Source: an uncultured Erysipelotrichaceae bacterium
GTDB taxonomy: Bacteria; Bacillota_I; Bacilli_A; RF39; UBA660
NCBI GenBank assembly: GCA_902782915.1
Contig: CACZOV010000112.1
Span: 1-25,640 of the forward strand
Length of the DNA stretch: 25,640 nt
Direction of reading: 5' to 3'
The notes below the pieces were generated by a model. That model saw only the letters and a program-made list of their open reading frames with translations, had not been told where the DNA came from and searched no databases. Shown piece by piece: positions 1 to 8,275 of this stretch. Each line of letters begins with the position of its first letter. Position 1 is the first letter of the stretch. The translations under genes and the position numbers were made by a program.

Positions 1-247
1 AATTACTTTTAGTTTTATAAGCAACTAAAAATGAATGTATACCAAAAATTTCTCTTATTTTTTTTAAAATTAATTCTTCTTCAAAGCTTTCATATTCAAT
101 ATACATACGAGACATATCACGCCTAATACTAACATTTATTTTTTTTAGTTTTTCATGAATATTTCTATATAAAGTATCAATGAATAATTTTCTATTTCCT
201 TTTTTAGTTGTTAATTCTCCATATTTTATCAAAATTATACGATCCAT
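1..247 (-). CDS. thiI: tRNA 4-thiouridine synthase ThiI, N-terminal part (runs off window)
   Basis: ThiI makes 4-thiouridine in tRNA, and in many bacteria also feeds thiamine synthesis, using persulfide sulfur from a cysteine desulfurase. Only the first 82 codons are inside the window. The protein begins MDRIILIKYGELTTKKGNRK, which matches the start of Bacillus ThiI (an ILIRFGEISTKGKNRK-type start), followed by the beginning of the ferredoxin-like/THUMP region with 'IREIFGIHSF'. The adenylation and rhodanese-like parts lie outside. The ATG follows the desulfurase stop by 5 bp, with its ribosome binding site (AAAGGGG) inside the end of that gene. The two are therefore cotranscribed and functionally paired, as sulfur donor and thiolase. 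Confidence 0.88.
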   Translation of the reverse strand, partial: MDRIILIKYGELTTKKGNRKLFIDTLYRNIHEKLKKINVSIRRDMSRMYIEYESFEEELILKKIREIFGIHSFLVAYKTKSN

Positions 248-252
248 TCTTA

Positions 253-1386
253 TTATTCCCCTTTCTTTAATGTTAATTCATTTATTTTATTTTTTATAAC
301 TTTTAAAAAGGTTTCAATTTCATCTTTTTTAGTTAAATATGATAAACTAATCCTAATACTTGTTTTGGCTAATTCTTTATCACTTGTTAATTCTAAAACC
401 CCAATAGATAATGAATTATCAAAAGCACAAGCTGTTTTTACAGAAATATATATGTCCTCTTCTGCCAATGCATGTAGCAAAGTCTCAGGTTTTATTCCTT
501 TAATGCTTATATTTAATATATGAGGAATAGAATTTTCATTACTATTAATATGAATTTCTTTCATTGTTTCAAAATTCTTTTGTAATAATTGATTTAAATT
601 TAAAACATGTGCATATTTCTTATCTAAATCCTCTAAAGCTAATTTTAAAGCTTTAGCAAGAGATACATATAAAGCAACTGATGGTGTTCCACTTCTATAA
701 ATTGTTTGACTTTTTCCACCATGAATTATTGGTTCTAGTTCAACGTGTTTCTTTTTTATTAAACAACCTACTCCTTTTAATCCATAGATTTTATGGGCTG
801 AAAAAGAATATAAATCAACATTGTCTAAATTCACTTTAATTTTTCCAACTGCTTGAGTTCCATCTACATGAAAAATAATTTTTGGATATTTTTTTAAAAT
901 TTCGCCTATTTCATTTATATCTTGTCTTATTCCTATTTCACTATTTACATGACTTATACTAACCAAAAGTGTATTTTTTGTTATTTTGTTCTTTAAATCA
1001 GCTACATCTATTTTACCTTTTTCGTCTATTTTTATATATTCAACAACAAAACCATCTTTTTCCAAAAAATTAACTGTATCTAAAATACTAGAATGTTCTA
1101 ATTTTGTTGTTAAAATATGATTACCTCTATTTTTGTATTTTAAAACTGTTCCAATAATTGCTAAATTATTAGCCTCACTTGCTCCACTTGTAAATATGAC
1201 TTCTTGCTTTTCAATCCCCATTAAATCAGCGACTTGTTTAGTTGCTGCTTCCATCAAATGATATGACTTTCTTCCTAAACTATGTAATGAATTTGCATTT
1301 CCTAGATACTCTAAAGAAACTTTATTAAAACTATCCAATACTAATGGATTAACTGGAGTTGTAGCGCTATAATCTAAATAAATCAT
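253..1386 (-). CDS. Cysteine desulfurase (NifS/IscS family), partner of ThiI
   Basis: This PLP enzyme removes sulfur from cysteine to form an enzyme persulfide. Visible features are the N-terminal LDYSATTP, the cofactor-binding segment SGASEANN (residues 67-74), HVNSEIG (146-152), HVDGTQAVGK (173-182), the Schiff-base lysine in SAHK (Lys199), RSGT (231-234) and the likely persulfide cysteine Cys320 in KTACAF. The length of 377 aa is normal for the family. It lies immediately before thiI and after ezrA, the same order as ezrA-nifZ-thiI in Bacillus subtilis, so its main job is probably sulfur supply for tRNA 4-thiouridine rather than Fe-S cluster assembly. No IscU/SufU is nearby. The start is supported by AGAGGT just upstream, and the gene has its own promoter. 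Confidence 0.93.
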   Translation of the reverse strand: MIYLDYSATTPVNPLVLDSFNKVSLEYLGNANSLHSLGRKSYHLMEAATKQVADLMGIEKQEVIFTSGASEANNLAIIGTVLKYKNRGNHILTTKLEHSSILDTVNFLEKDGFVVEYIKIDEKGKIDVADLKNKITKNTLLVSISHVNSEIGIRQDINEIGEILKKYPKIIFHVDGTQAVGKIKVNLDNVDLYSFSAHKIYGLKGVGCLIKKKHVELEPIIHGGKSQTIYRSGTPSVALYVSLAKALKLALEDLDKKYAHVLNLNQLLQKNFETMKEIHINSNENSIPHILNISIKGIKPETLLHALAEEDIYISVKTACAFDNSLSIGVLELTSDKELAKTSIRISLSYLTKKDEIETFLKVIKNKINELTLKKGE

Positions 1387-1410
1387 ACAATACCTCTTTT
1401 TTTCTTTATA

Positions 1411-1439
1411 ATATTAACAAATTATTTCTAAATAATCAA
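1411..1439 (-). promoter_or_regulatory. Sigma-A-type promoter of the desulfurase-thiI operon
   Basis: On the minus strand a -35 box TTGATT (1434-1439) and a -10 box TAATAT (1411-1416) are separated by 17 bp. They sit 25 bp upstream of the desulfurase start and just downstream of the ezrA terminator. Confidence 0.6.
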
Positions 1440-1454
1440 GAAAAAATTAAATTA

Positions 1455-1496
1455 AAAAGTTTTATAGGAAAATTTACAAAATTCTATAAAACTTTT
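1455..1496 (-). terminator. Rho-independent-like terminator after ezrA
   Basis: A perfect 13-bp inverted repeat, AAAAGTTTTATAG (1455-1467) and CTATAAAACTTTT (1484-1496), has a 16-nt loop. On the minus strand it is followed by TTTTTAATTTAATTTTTT. It lies about 45 bp past the ezrA stop. The stem is AT-rich but long. Confidence 0.65.
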
Positions 1497-1540
1497 ATTC
1501 ATAATAAATATACTTTATTAAATTCTTTTTGATGAGGCTA

Positions 1541-3247
1541 TCAAGCAATTACTTCTGTAATTTTTTCTTTTATGCCAGGTTCATATTTATCTAACATATC
1601 CAAAACTAATTTTAGTGATCCTTCATAATTACCCTTGTAAAACATAATTTCAGCTTTATTTAACGTTTTATTAACATCATTAAGTTTTCTATAACGATTT
1701 GCATAAACAATTAAGTTTTCTGCAAAATATGCATTATTAATGATACTTTTTGTCGTATTATAAAGCTTAAATACTAAGTCCCTTGCAGTATCAACCCTTG
1801 TATTTAATGTTTTAATAATAATTGGTTTTTTTTCAAGTTCTTTTATAATTTCTAAAATTGCTTCATTGGCTTCACTAAGTTCTACAAAGTAATTGTTGGC
1901 TACTACTGGAATTTTCACACTCTGAATATTTCGTTTACATGTTTTTAATAATTCTTGAACACTTTCTAATTGATCTCTGGCTCTTTCTTCATCATCTTGC
2001 ATACTACCTAAACTTTTTAAAGTTAAATCCAAATTATCTTCAATTTGTTTTAAAGATATTCCTAATTCATTTAAAGATAAATTAAAGCTTCCATAAGAAG
2101 AATCTTGTTTTTTAATTTTTCGTATTAAAGATCGGTATAATTTTACTAATTCATCATATTGTATTCCAATATTTTCCAAATCTTTTAAATCTTCTTCTTT
2201 TAAACCATATAAGTTTTTTAAATCATCTAGTTGATTATTCATATCTAGAAGAGTTTTTTTAACACTGGACATTCTTTCATTAAAGGATGTTGAAGTTGTA
2301 TCAAAATCTTTCTTATAAATTTTTTCTTTTTCTATATCTTTAAATAATGAATCTAAAAATTCCAAAATAGTTTTTAATTCTAGTAGACTATTATCAATAT
2401 TTAATACTTTGCAACGATCAATAATATCATTTTCTATTTTTTCTATTTCTTTAAAATTATAATCAAGATTCATAAAATTTAATGTATAACCATCATTTGC
2501 CATATCACTTCGTAGTATTTCAAGTTCTTTTAAACGTGAAGGAATTAAATCATTAACTAAAACCAATATATCAGGAAGCTCTAAAACTACCGCTCCAATG
2601 TGATCAATCATACCTTCTAATGAATGAACTACCAATACTACTTCATTATAAAGATTTTCTTTAATTACAATTTCGAAATCTGAAAATCTTTTTTCAATAT
2701 TTTCAAATTGCATACTAGCTGTATCAACAAATATTCCATACAAATCTTTATTATTTTGAAATTCTCTTTCTAATACTCTATATTTATTTTTAAGTTTAAT
2801 TACAATTCCACGATATTTATCTTCATAAGATGTTAATTCTTTTAATTCTTCAATCATATGATTAATTAAATAACGATTTTTAGTAAGTTCAATTTCAATT
2901 AATGTATACTTTTCTGGGAATTTTTTTCTTCCACTTCCATTTACTAAGAATTCTAATTCATTAATCATATCATCTATTTCTTTAAAAGATATATTTATTA
3001 AATTATCATACGTTTCCTTATAATGATTAACTTTTTCTTCAATTTGTTCACCCTTAGCAAAGTTTAAAGCTTTATCTATTTCATTTTTAATAGGAATTGA
3101 TAAAATTTCATTCCGCATAATATCTAATTTATTAATTTTTTTTAACATTGAATTCTTTTTAACTTTTCGAATAATAAAAAACATAATTCCAATTATTATA
3201 ATCAAAATAATTGTAACTAAAATAATAATTTTTTTAGGATCATTCAT
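1541..3247 (-). CDS. ezrA: Septation ring formation regulator EzrA
   Basis: EzrA is a membrane-anchored regulator of FtsZ ring placement found in Bacillota. The protein has one N-terminal transmembrane segment (about residues 6-26), and the rest is a long alpha-helical, spectrin-like cytoplasmic body. The juxtamembrane sequence 'KINKLDIMRNEIL ... EIDKALNFAKGEQIEEK' and the C-terminal 'NKAEIMFYKGNYEGSLKLVL' resemble the corresponding parts of Bacillus EzrA. At 568 aa the length is close to the 562 aa of the Bacillus protein. The frame is open for 7 codons upstream (to 3268), but GGAGGG lies inside that extension at the right distance from the ATG at 3247, so I take 3247 as the start. Two overlapping TATGAT -10-like boxes lie about 30 bp upstream. 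Confidence 0.88.
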   Translation of the reverse strand: MNDPKKIIILVTIILIIIIGIMFFIIRKVKKNSMLKKINKLDIMRNEILSIPIKNEIDKALNFAKGEQIEEKVNHYKETYDNLINISFKEIDDMINELEFLVNGSGRKKFPEKYTLIEIELTKNRYLINHMIEELKELTSYEDKYRGIVIKLKNKYRVLEREFQNNKDLYGIFVDTASMQFENIEKRFSDFEIVIKENLYNEVVLVVHSLEGMIDHIGAVVLELPDILVLVNDLIPSRLKELEILRSDMANDGYTLNFMNLDYNFKEIEKIENDIIDRCKVLNIDNSLLELKTILEFLDSLFKDIEKEKIYKKDFDTTSTSFNERMSSVKKTLLDMNNQLDDLKNLYGLKEEDLKDLENIGIQYDELVKLYRSLIRKIKKQDSSYGSFNLSLNELGISLKQIEDNLDLTLKSLGSMQDDEERARDQLESVQELLKTCKRNIQSVKIPVVANNYFVELSEANEAILEIIKELEKKPIIIKTLNTRVDTARDLVFKLYNTTKSIINNAYFAENLIVYANRYRKLNDVNKTLNKAEIMFYKGNYEGSLKLVLDMLDKYEPGIKEKITEVIA

Positions 3248-3286
3248 AATTCCCTCCAACATTACCATATTATCATATCATAAGTT

Positions 3287-3320
3287 TTAAAAAAAATAAA
3301 CATCGATTCAATGTTTATTT
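3287..3320 (-). terminator. Terminator after the IspE-like gene
   Basis: Arms AAATAAACAT (3294-3303) and ATGTTTATTT (3311-3320) flank a 7-nt loop. On the minus strand they are followed by a run of T. The hairpin overlaps the stop codon region of the gene at 3315-4043 and separates it from ezrA. Confidence 0.75.
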
Positions 3321-4043
3321 TAAATATTTTAAAACTTTATGTTCTTTAGAATTTCTACATGCTATAATTCTTGTTTTAGGAAAATTTTTTTTTAAAGAAA
3401 TAGGAATAGCTGATGGAATAATATCTTTTATAGCTATAAAAGACAAGTTATCATTTACTTCTTTATAGTCTATATTAGCATATTTTTTTCTAAATTCTTG
3501 CATTTTTTCTATTTCACCTTTAGATGATTCAATTGATTCTATTAAAAAATACTTTGTATAAGGATTATTACCAATATTTTTTAATTTTCCACTTAAATCA
3601 AATTTTTTATATCCATCTTCCAAGTAATAAGAAACTAATGGATCAATTTGATTTCCCAAAAACATTAATTCATGAAATGATAATTTAGTTTTAAAAAATT
3701 CGTTTAATCCAATTAAGACTCCTGCATAAATGCTAAAATCTGTTTCTAATAAATAACTTGGTTCTTTCTCTATGTCTATAATTAAATTTTTTATCTCTAA
3801 ATTAGCATATTCTGAAAATACTGTAACTATTTTTTGAATTTTTTCTTTAATCTCTTCTAATAATTCAGTTTTAGAAGATATAACTATCCCAGTTTCTAAT
3901 TTAATTTCTTGATGTATTCTTACTATATCATATATATCTATTGTTTGGAGAATAGCTTTTGCATCTTCATATGCTTTAGACTCTAAAGAGCTTATTCCCT
4001 TTAAATCTATACTTCTAGGACATTTAATTTCTATTATTTCCAT
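3315..4043 (-). CDS. Degenerate GHMP-kinase-fold protein resembling IspE
   Basis: The 242-aa protein reads like a worn copy of IspE (4-diphosphocytidyl-2-C-methyl-erythritol kinase). 'CPRSIDLKG' sits where IspE has 'APAKINLSL'. 'LQTIDIYDIVRI' matches the strand 'MTTIDLADRIEL'. 'LIGLNEFFKTKLSFHELMFLG' (110-130) matches 'LRGLNELWGLGLSLDELAEIG'. 'QIDPLVSYYLEDG' matches 'EIGSDVPFCLYGG'. However, the ATP-binding loop GLGGGSSDAA is replaced by about residues 97-107 (SYLLETDFSIY), and the catalytic Lys of PAKINL is Ser11, so kinase activity is unlikely. It may be a regulatory or structural paralog. The family assignment comes from pattern matching alone. RBS AGAGGG and a strong promoter precede the start. 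Confidence 0.5.
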   Translation of the reverse strand: MEIIEIKCPRSIDLKGISSLESKAYEDAKAILQTIDIYDIVRIHQEIKLETGIVISSKTELLEEIKEKIQKIVTVFSEYANLEIKNLIIDIEKEPSYLLETDFSIYAGVLIGLNEFFKTKLSFHELMFLGNQIDPLVSYYLEDGYKKFDLSGKLKNIGNNPYTKYFLIESIESSKGEIEKMQEFRKKYANIDYKEVNDNLSFIAIKDIIPSAIPISLKKNFPKTRIIACRNSKEHKVLKYLK

Positions 4044-4069
4044 TTATAATACCCTCTTACAAGTTCTAT

Positions 4070-4098
4070 ATTATATCATAAAAAGAGAAAATATGCAA
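4070..4098 (-). promoter_or_regulatory. Strong promoter for the IspE-like gene
   Basis: The minus strand carries TTGCAT (4093-4098), a 17-bp spacer and a perfect TATAAT (4070-4075) with an extended TGA element. It lies between the DUF6512-like gene and the IspE-like gene, so the latter can be transcribed independently. Confidence 0.75.
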
Positions 4099-4106
4099 AT
4101 TTATAC

Positions 4107-4646
4107 CTATTTTCTTGGAATTCCATAAATTTCTTTAATAGGATCAAAGAAAAAAGAGGAATGAATCGGATTAAACGTAAAATAGATTAATATAATCCAT
4201 AAGATAGGTATAATGACTAAACAAAACTTGTTATAAAAATCATTATGTTTTTCTATCGTAATTAAATAAAAGATATATTGACTTAAACAAAGAGTTAAAA
4301 AATATAAAATCATTGTAAAAATTAAATTTTGACCAAATCTATAATAAAGTGGTAAGTATATTAAATAAAACAATATAATATTAAATAAAGTACTTAAAAG
4401 AAGTGCTATAAAATAATTATTTATTTTTATCTTTTTATGTTTTAATATAAAATAAATTATTAAACTAACTATTATTTCTGTCATATAGATCATTTTTAAA
4501 TGTTCAAATAATGATTCATTAACTGGAAAAATAGTTGCAGTCAAAATATTAGGAATCCATTTATAAAAATTGCTAAATAAAAATAATGCTAAAAAAATAG
4601 TAATGGTTTTAATGATCATAATTTTAAAATTATTTTTATACCTCAT
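4107..4646 (-). CDS. DUF6512-like integral membrane protein
   Basis: The 179-aa protein is very hydrophobic, with about five transmembrane segments. A recognisable motif follows the first one: FPVNESLFEHLKM (residues 40-52), typical of the uncharacterised DUF6512 family. The C-terminal 'FFDPIKEIYGIP' also fits that family. No function is known. The acidic/His cluster NES..EH in or near a membrane segment is the most conserved part and could bind metal or lipid, but that is speculation. It starts 42 bp after the AAA/DUF4143 gene in the same direction, with a GGTGATAG ribosome binding site, and no clear terminator separates it from the IspE-like gene downstream. Confidence 0.6.
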   Translation of the reverse strand: MRYKNNFKIMIIKTITIFLALFLFSNFYKWIPNILTATIFPVNESLFEHLKMIYMTEIIVSLIIYFILKHKKIKINNYFIALLLSTLFNIILFYLIYLPLYYRFGQNLIFTMILYFLTLCLSQYIFYLITIEKHNDFYNKFCLVIIPILWIILIYFTFNPIHSSFFFDPIKEIYGIPRK

Positions 4647-4688
4647 TCTATCACCATTACTATTTTATAAATAAATTTAAATTTTATA

Positions 4689-5957
4689 CTATAAATCTTT
4701 TAAACAAAATGCAGCGTAAACAGGAATATATCGAATATTTTTCTTTTTTGAAAAGTTTTCTTCAGAAAGCCTTATAGGCATATCTACTTTAAATTTAGAA
4801 ATAAACATTGACAACGCTTTGGCTTTTGATAAATTCATATTTAATATTTCAATTGGAATAATTTCTCCCATTCTATTTTGAATTACAAAGTTAATTTCTG
4901 TTTTTCCTTCAGATTGATAGTAATATAAACTATGTCCATATTCAATTAAAGTATTTGCAACATTGCATTCAATTAACGTTCTTCTTATATCATTATCACT
5001 TAAAAACTTTATTCTATTTAAATGCATCATAGTATATAAAATTCCTACATCATTGGGATATAATTTAAAACTTTCTATATCTTTATTACTACTTAAAGGA
5101 CTTTTTACATCATTTAATTTAAAACTTCTATGAATTAATCCATTCATTCCTAAATAATTAATACTTGCTTCAAAATCTTTACTACGACTACCTTTTTTTA
5201 TATTTCCATATTGAAATTTTTTATTTTCTTTTAAAAGTTGAGATGGTAAACTATTTATTACTTCATTACTTCTTAAAATATCAATTAGATTATTAGCATT
5301 TATTGTCTCTTTTCTTATAGTATCAATTATTTTTCCTTTCATGCTTTCAAGTTTTAAATAATCTATTTTTTTTAAATACCCATCAACAATTTCAGGATAT
5401 CCACCTGTTACTAAATAATCATTATAAAGATCAAGTGCAACTTGATGAAAAGGCATCGGAGTATTATTAAGGTATGAATCCTTTATAAAGGCAACTAACT
5501 GTTTTTGATCACAATTAACTAAAAATTCTTCAAAATCAATTGGATACATTGCTTTAAAAGATAATTCTTCACCTTTAAATTTATTAAGATTTTCTTTACG
5601 AGATGTGATCATAATAATTGGATATGGATTTGTCTCAGTTCCAAATAATTTAATTGTTTTTACAATATAAGGATCATTTACATTATCAAGAATAATTAAA
5701 GTATCTTCTTTAAGAATTGTTTCACCTGATAACACAGATATTTTTAAAATTAGTCTCTCAGGAGTTTTTTCACGCTTTAAAATATCTACTAATTCTTTAT
5801 TATTATCAGTATCTAAATAAACAACATTTTTATAATATTTTTTACCAAATTCTAAAACAGAAAAAGTTTTTCCAACCTGTTTTGGACCATAAATAAGAAG
5901 CGGTTTTTTGATAGTTTTTTTCCATTTTAAAAGATCATTATAAATCTTTCGTTCCAT
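4689..5957 (-). CDS. AAA-family ATPase with C-terminal DUF4143-type domain
   Basis: A P-loop ATPase of the AAA_14/DUF4143 type. Walker A is GPKQVGKT (residues 24-31) and Walker B-like is LIILDNV (87-93), followed by the family's 'MYPIDFEEFL' segment and 'LVTGGYPEIVDGYL'. The C-terminal part (from about 210) carries the DUF4143 region with 'YYYQSEGKTEINFVI ... IIPIEI'. In most relatives the last motif reads EIDFxI...IEVK, resembling a restriction-endonuclease fold. Here the Asp is Asn and the Lys is Leu, so a nuclease site is not preserved. The cellular role of the family is unclear. The start is supported by GGGAGG and a consensus-like promoter. The gene is divergent from the PrsW-type gene. 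Confidence 0.82.
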   Translation of the reverse strand: MERKIYNDLLKWKKTIKKPLLIYGPKQVGKTFSVLEFGKKYYKNVVYLDTDNNKELVDILKREKTPERLILKISVLSGETILKEDTLIILDNVNDPYIVKTIKLFGTETNPYPIIMITSRKENLNKFKGEELSFKAMYPIDFEEFLVNCDQKQLVAFIKDSYLNNTPMPFHQVALDLYNDYLVTGGYPEIVDGYLKKIDYLKLESMKGKIIDTIRKETINANNLIDILRSNEVINSLPSQLLKENKKFQYGNIKKGSRSKDFEASINYLGMNGLIHRSFKLNDVKSPLSSNKDIESFKLYPNDVGILYTMMHLNRIKFLSDNDIRRTLIECNVANTLIEYGHSLYYYQSEGKTEINFVIQNRMGEIIPIEILNMNLSKAKALSMFISKFKVDMPIRLSEENFSKKKNIRYIPVYAAFCLKDL

Positions 5958-5990
5958 AAAACGTTTCCTCCCTACATTAATTATAGCTTA

Positions 5991-6019
5991 AGTATAGCTT
6001 GTTTTAATTATAAAGTCAA
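5991..6019 (-). promoter_or_regulatory. Promoter of the AAA/DUF4143 gene
   Basis: The minus strand reads TTGACT (6014-6019), a 17-bp spacer and TATACT (5991-5996), close to the sigma-A consensus. The -10 region overlaps two direct copies of TATAGCTT (5982-5989 and 5993-6000, plus strand) spaced 11 bp apart. Confidence 0.75.
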
Positions 6020-6039
6020 CTAAATCATGTAAATTTTAG

Positions 6040-6068
6040 TTTACTAGTTTTAAAAATTATGCTAAACT
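6040..6068 (+). promoter_or_regulatory. Promoter of the PrsW-type gene
   Basis: TTTACT (6040-6045), a 17-bp spacer and TAAACT (6063-6068) with an extended TGC element just before it. It is followed at suitable distance by AAGGTAGG and the ATG at 6088. Confidence 0.55.
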
Positions 6069-6087
6069 TACTTTAAGGTAGGTTATA

Positions 6088-6873
6088 ATGAATGAATTTA
6101 ATACTTTAATAACTTTAATTATTAGTATTTTACCAATTTTCTTGATAGCATATATGTTTTATAAAAAAGATACTATTAAAGAACCTAAAAAACTATTAAA
6201 TAATTTATTTTTATCAGGTTTTTTATCAGGATTAATAGTTATTATTATTTCAATTATAGGTCTTATAATATTTCCACCATTTAAAGAAATAGAAAACAAT
6301 AATAGTTTATTTATACTTTTATTATATTGTTATATTTTTATTGCTTCATTTGAAGAAATAGCCAAATTTTTCATGATATATAAAATTTCTTATAACAATA
6401 AGGAATTTGATCAAGCTTATGATATTATATTATATTCCGTATTTGTAGGTCTCGGTTTTGCAGGATTCGAAAATATCTTATATGCTCTTGGAAATAATTC
6501 TTCAATCGTAACAGCAGTCTTAAGATCTATAACAGCAATTCCAGCCCATACTTGTTTTCAAGCATTAATGGGATATTATTTGTACTTAAATAAAATTCAA
6601 AAGAAAAATAATTCTAAAAATTTAATTTTAAGTATCTTAATTCCTATTATTCTTCATGGAACATATGACTTTTTACTTTTTAGTGGTTATTCTATTTGTT
6701 TAATAATATTTTTATTCTTATTAATAATTATTTTTATTCTTGCTCAATTAAAAATTAAAAAATTAATTACAATTGATAAAAATAATTTACCTCAACTTTG
6801 TCCCATTTGTAACACCAAAATAAATTATCAATATTGTCCAAATTGTGGATATAAAAAAAATAACTATTGCTAG
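6088..6873 (+). CDS. PrsW-family intramembrane protease with C-terminal zinc ribbon
   Basis: A polytopic membrane protein with the marks of PrsW glutamic-type intramembrane proteases: FEEIAK (residues 88-93, paired Glu), GFAGFENILY (123-132, Glu128), PAHTCFQALMGYYL (His154) and HGTYDFLL (His190, Asp194). In Bacillus subtilis PrsW cleaves the anti-sigma factor RsiW, but members of this family have varied targets and no anti-sigma gene is nearby. After the last transmembrane segment, residues 238-253 form a CPIC...CPNC zinc ribbon, presumably cytosolic. That fusion could recruit a partner or substrate. The gene stands alone on the plus strand between its own promoter and a bidirectional terminator. 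Confidence 0.85.
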   Translation: MNEFNTLITLIISILPIFLIAYMFYKKDTIKEPKKLLNNLFLSGFLSGLIVIIISIIGLIIFPPFKEIENNNSLFILLLYCYIFIASFEEIAKFFMIYKISYNNKEFDQAYDIILYSVFVGLGFAGFENILYALGNNSSIVTAVLRSITAIPAHTCFQALMGYYLYLNKIQKKNNSKNLILSILIPIILHGTYDFLLFSGYSICLIIFLFLLIIIFILAQLKIKKLITIDKNNLPQLCPICNTKINYQYCPNCGYKKNNYC

Positions 6874-6884
6874 TTATTTTTTTT
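6857..6884. terminator. Bidirectional terminator between the PrsW-type gene and asnS
   Basis: AAAATAACTA (6857-6866) and TAGTTATTTT (6871-6880) form a 10-bp stem with a TTGC loop, with T runs on both strands. It overlaps the stop codon of the PrsW-type gene and ends at the asnS stop, so it serves both convergent genes. Confidence 0.8.
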
Positions 6885-8256
6885 AATAATCACAATTTCC
6901 TGGTGTTCTTGGATAAGGTATTACGTCTCTAATATTTTCAACCCCAGTTAAATAAATTAATAAACGTTCAAATCCCATACCAAATCCAGAATGATAACAT
7001 CCTCCATATTTTCTTAAGTTTAAATACCACTCCATTCCTTCAACTGGCACACCCATCTCATTCATACGTTTAATAAGTTTATCATAGTCAGCTTCTCTTT
7101 CTGATCCACCCATTAATTCTCCAGCACCTGGTACTTCCAAATCAACTGCAGCAACCGTTTCAGAATCATCATTTAACTTCATATAAAATGCTTTAATATC
7201 TTTTGGCCAATTTGTAATAAACACTGGTCCATCAAAGTATTCTGTAATATATTTTTCATGTTCTTTTGCTATATCTTCACCATATTCAGGAGGAAATTCC
7301 CATTTAACATTAGCCTCTTTTAAAATTGTTATTACATCATGATGACTAATACGAGTAAATTTACTATTTAATAATTTATTTAATTTATCAAGTAATCCTT
7401 TTTCTACAAATTTATCAAAGAATTCCATTTCGTTTTTGGCATGATCAAGAACATATTTAACAACATATTTTAACATATCTTCCATGATATCCATATCACC
7501 TTCAAGATCGCAAAAAGCAATTTCCGGTTCAATCATCCAAAATTCGCTTGCATGAGTTTTCGTATTAGAGTTTTCCGCCCTAAAAGTAGGACCAAATGTA
7601 TAAACTTTCTTATAACACATTGCATATGTTTCTGCTTCAAGTTGACCAGATACTGTTAATGCTGCACTTTTTCCAAAGAAATCCTTACTATAATCAACTT
7701 CACCACTTTTAGCAACTCGATCAAGATCAAGTGTTGTTACTTGAAACATTTGACCTGCTCCTTCACAATCACTTGCTGTAATTAAAGGAGCATGGAAATA
7801 TACGTATCCTCTTTCTTGAAAATATGTATGAATTGCCATTGCTGCAACACTTCTTACACGAAAAACAGCATTAAATAAATTAGTTCTTGGTCTTAAATAT
7901 GCTTGCTCTCTTAAAAACTCTCTTGTATGACGCTTAGGTTGAATTGGATATTCATCAGGACAATCTCCTATTAAAGTAATATCTTCTGTTTTTATTTCAA
8001 ATTCTTGTCCTTTTCCTTGAGATTCAATAACAATTCCTTCTACTCTTATGCTAGATCCAACTTTAATTTTTTGAATATCATTAAAATTTTTTAAAGTATT
8101 ATCATATACTACTTGAATATTTCCAAAAGCTGTTCCATCAGAAAAATCAATAAAACCAAATTCTTTTTGTTTACGATGATTTCTAACCCAACCTTCAAGT
8201 ACAACTTTCTTATTCATAAACTTTTTCACATCTTCAATTATTTCTCTTACATCCAT
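6883..8256 (-). CDS. asnS: Asparaginyl-tRNA synthetase
   Basis: AsnS charges tRNA-Asn with asparagine. The N-terminal OB-fold anticodon-binding domain (about residues 15-100, 'VVLEGWVRNHRKQKEFGFIDF') is followed by a class II catalytic core. Motif 2 contains FRAENS (225-230) followed by NTKTHASEFWMIEPE. GGSEREADYD lies near the end. Motif 3 is GFGMGFERLLIYLTG, and the protein finishes with IRDVIPYPRTPGNCDY. The 'EFWMIEPE' segment and the short insertions distinguish AsnRS from AspRS, and the Asn codon in the upstream T-box agrees. At 457 aa the length is normal. GGAGAG precedes the start. Confidence 0.95.
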   Translation of the reverse strand: MDVREIIEDVKKFMNKKVVLEGWVRNHRKQKEFGFIDFSDGTAFGNIQVVYDNTLKNFNDIQKIKVGSSIRVEGIVIESQGKGQEFEIKTEDITLIGDCPDEYPIQPKRHTREFLREQAYLRPRTNLFNAVFRVRSVAAMAIHTYFQERGYVYFHAPLITASDCEGAGQMFQVTTLDLDRVAKSGEVDYSKDFFGKSAALTVSGQLEAETYAMCYKKVYTFGPTFRAENSNTKTHASEFWMIEPEIAFCDLEGDMDIMEDMLKYVVKYVLDHAKNEMEFFDKFVEKGLLDKLNKLLNSKFTRISHHDVITILKEANVKWEFPPEYGEDIAKEHEKYITEYFDGPVFITNWPKDIKAFYMKLNDDSETVAAVDLEVPGAGELMGGSEREADYDKLIKRMNEMGVPVEGMEWYLNLRKYGGCYHSGFGMGFERLLIYLTGVENIRDVIPYPRTPGNCDY

Positions 8257-8275
8257 TTTTCATCTCTCCTTTTTT

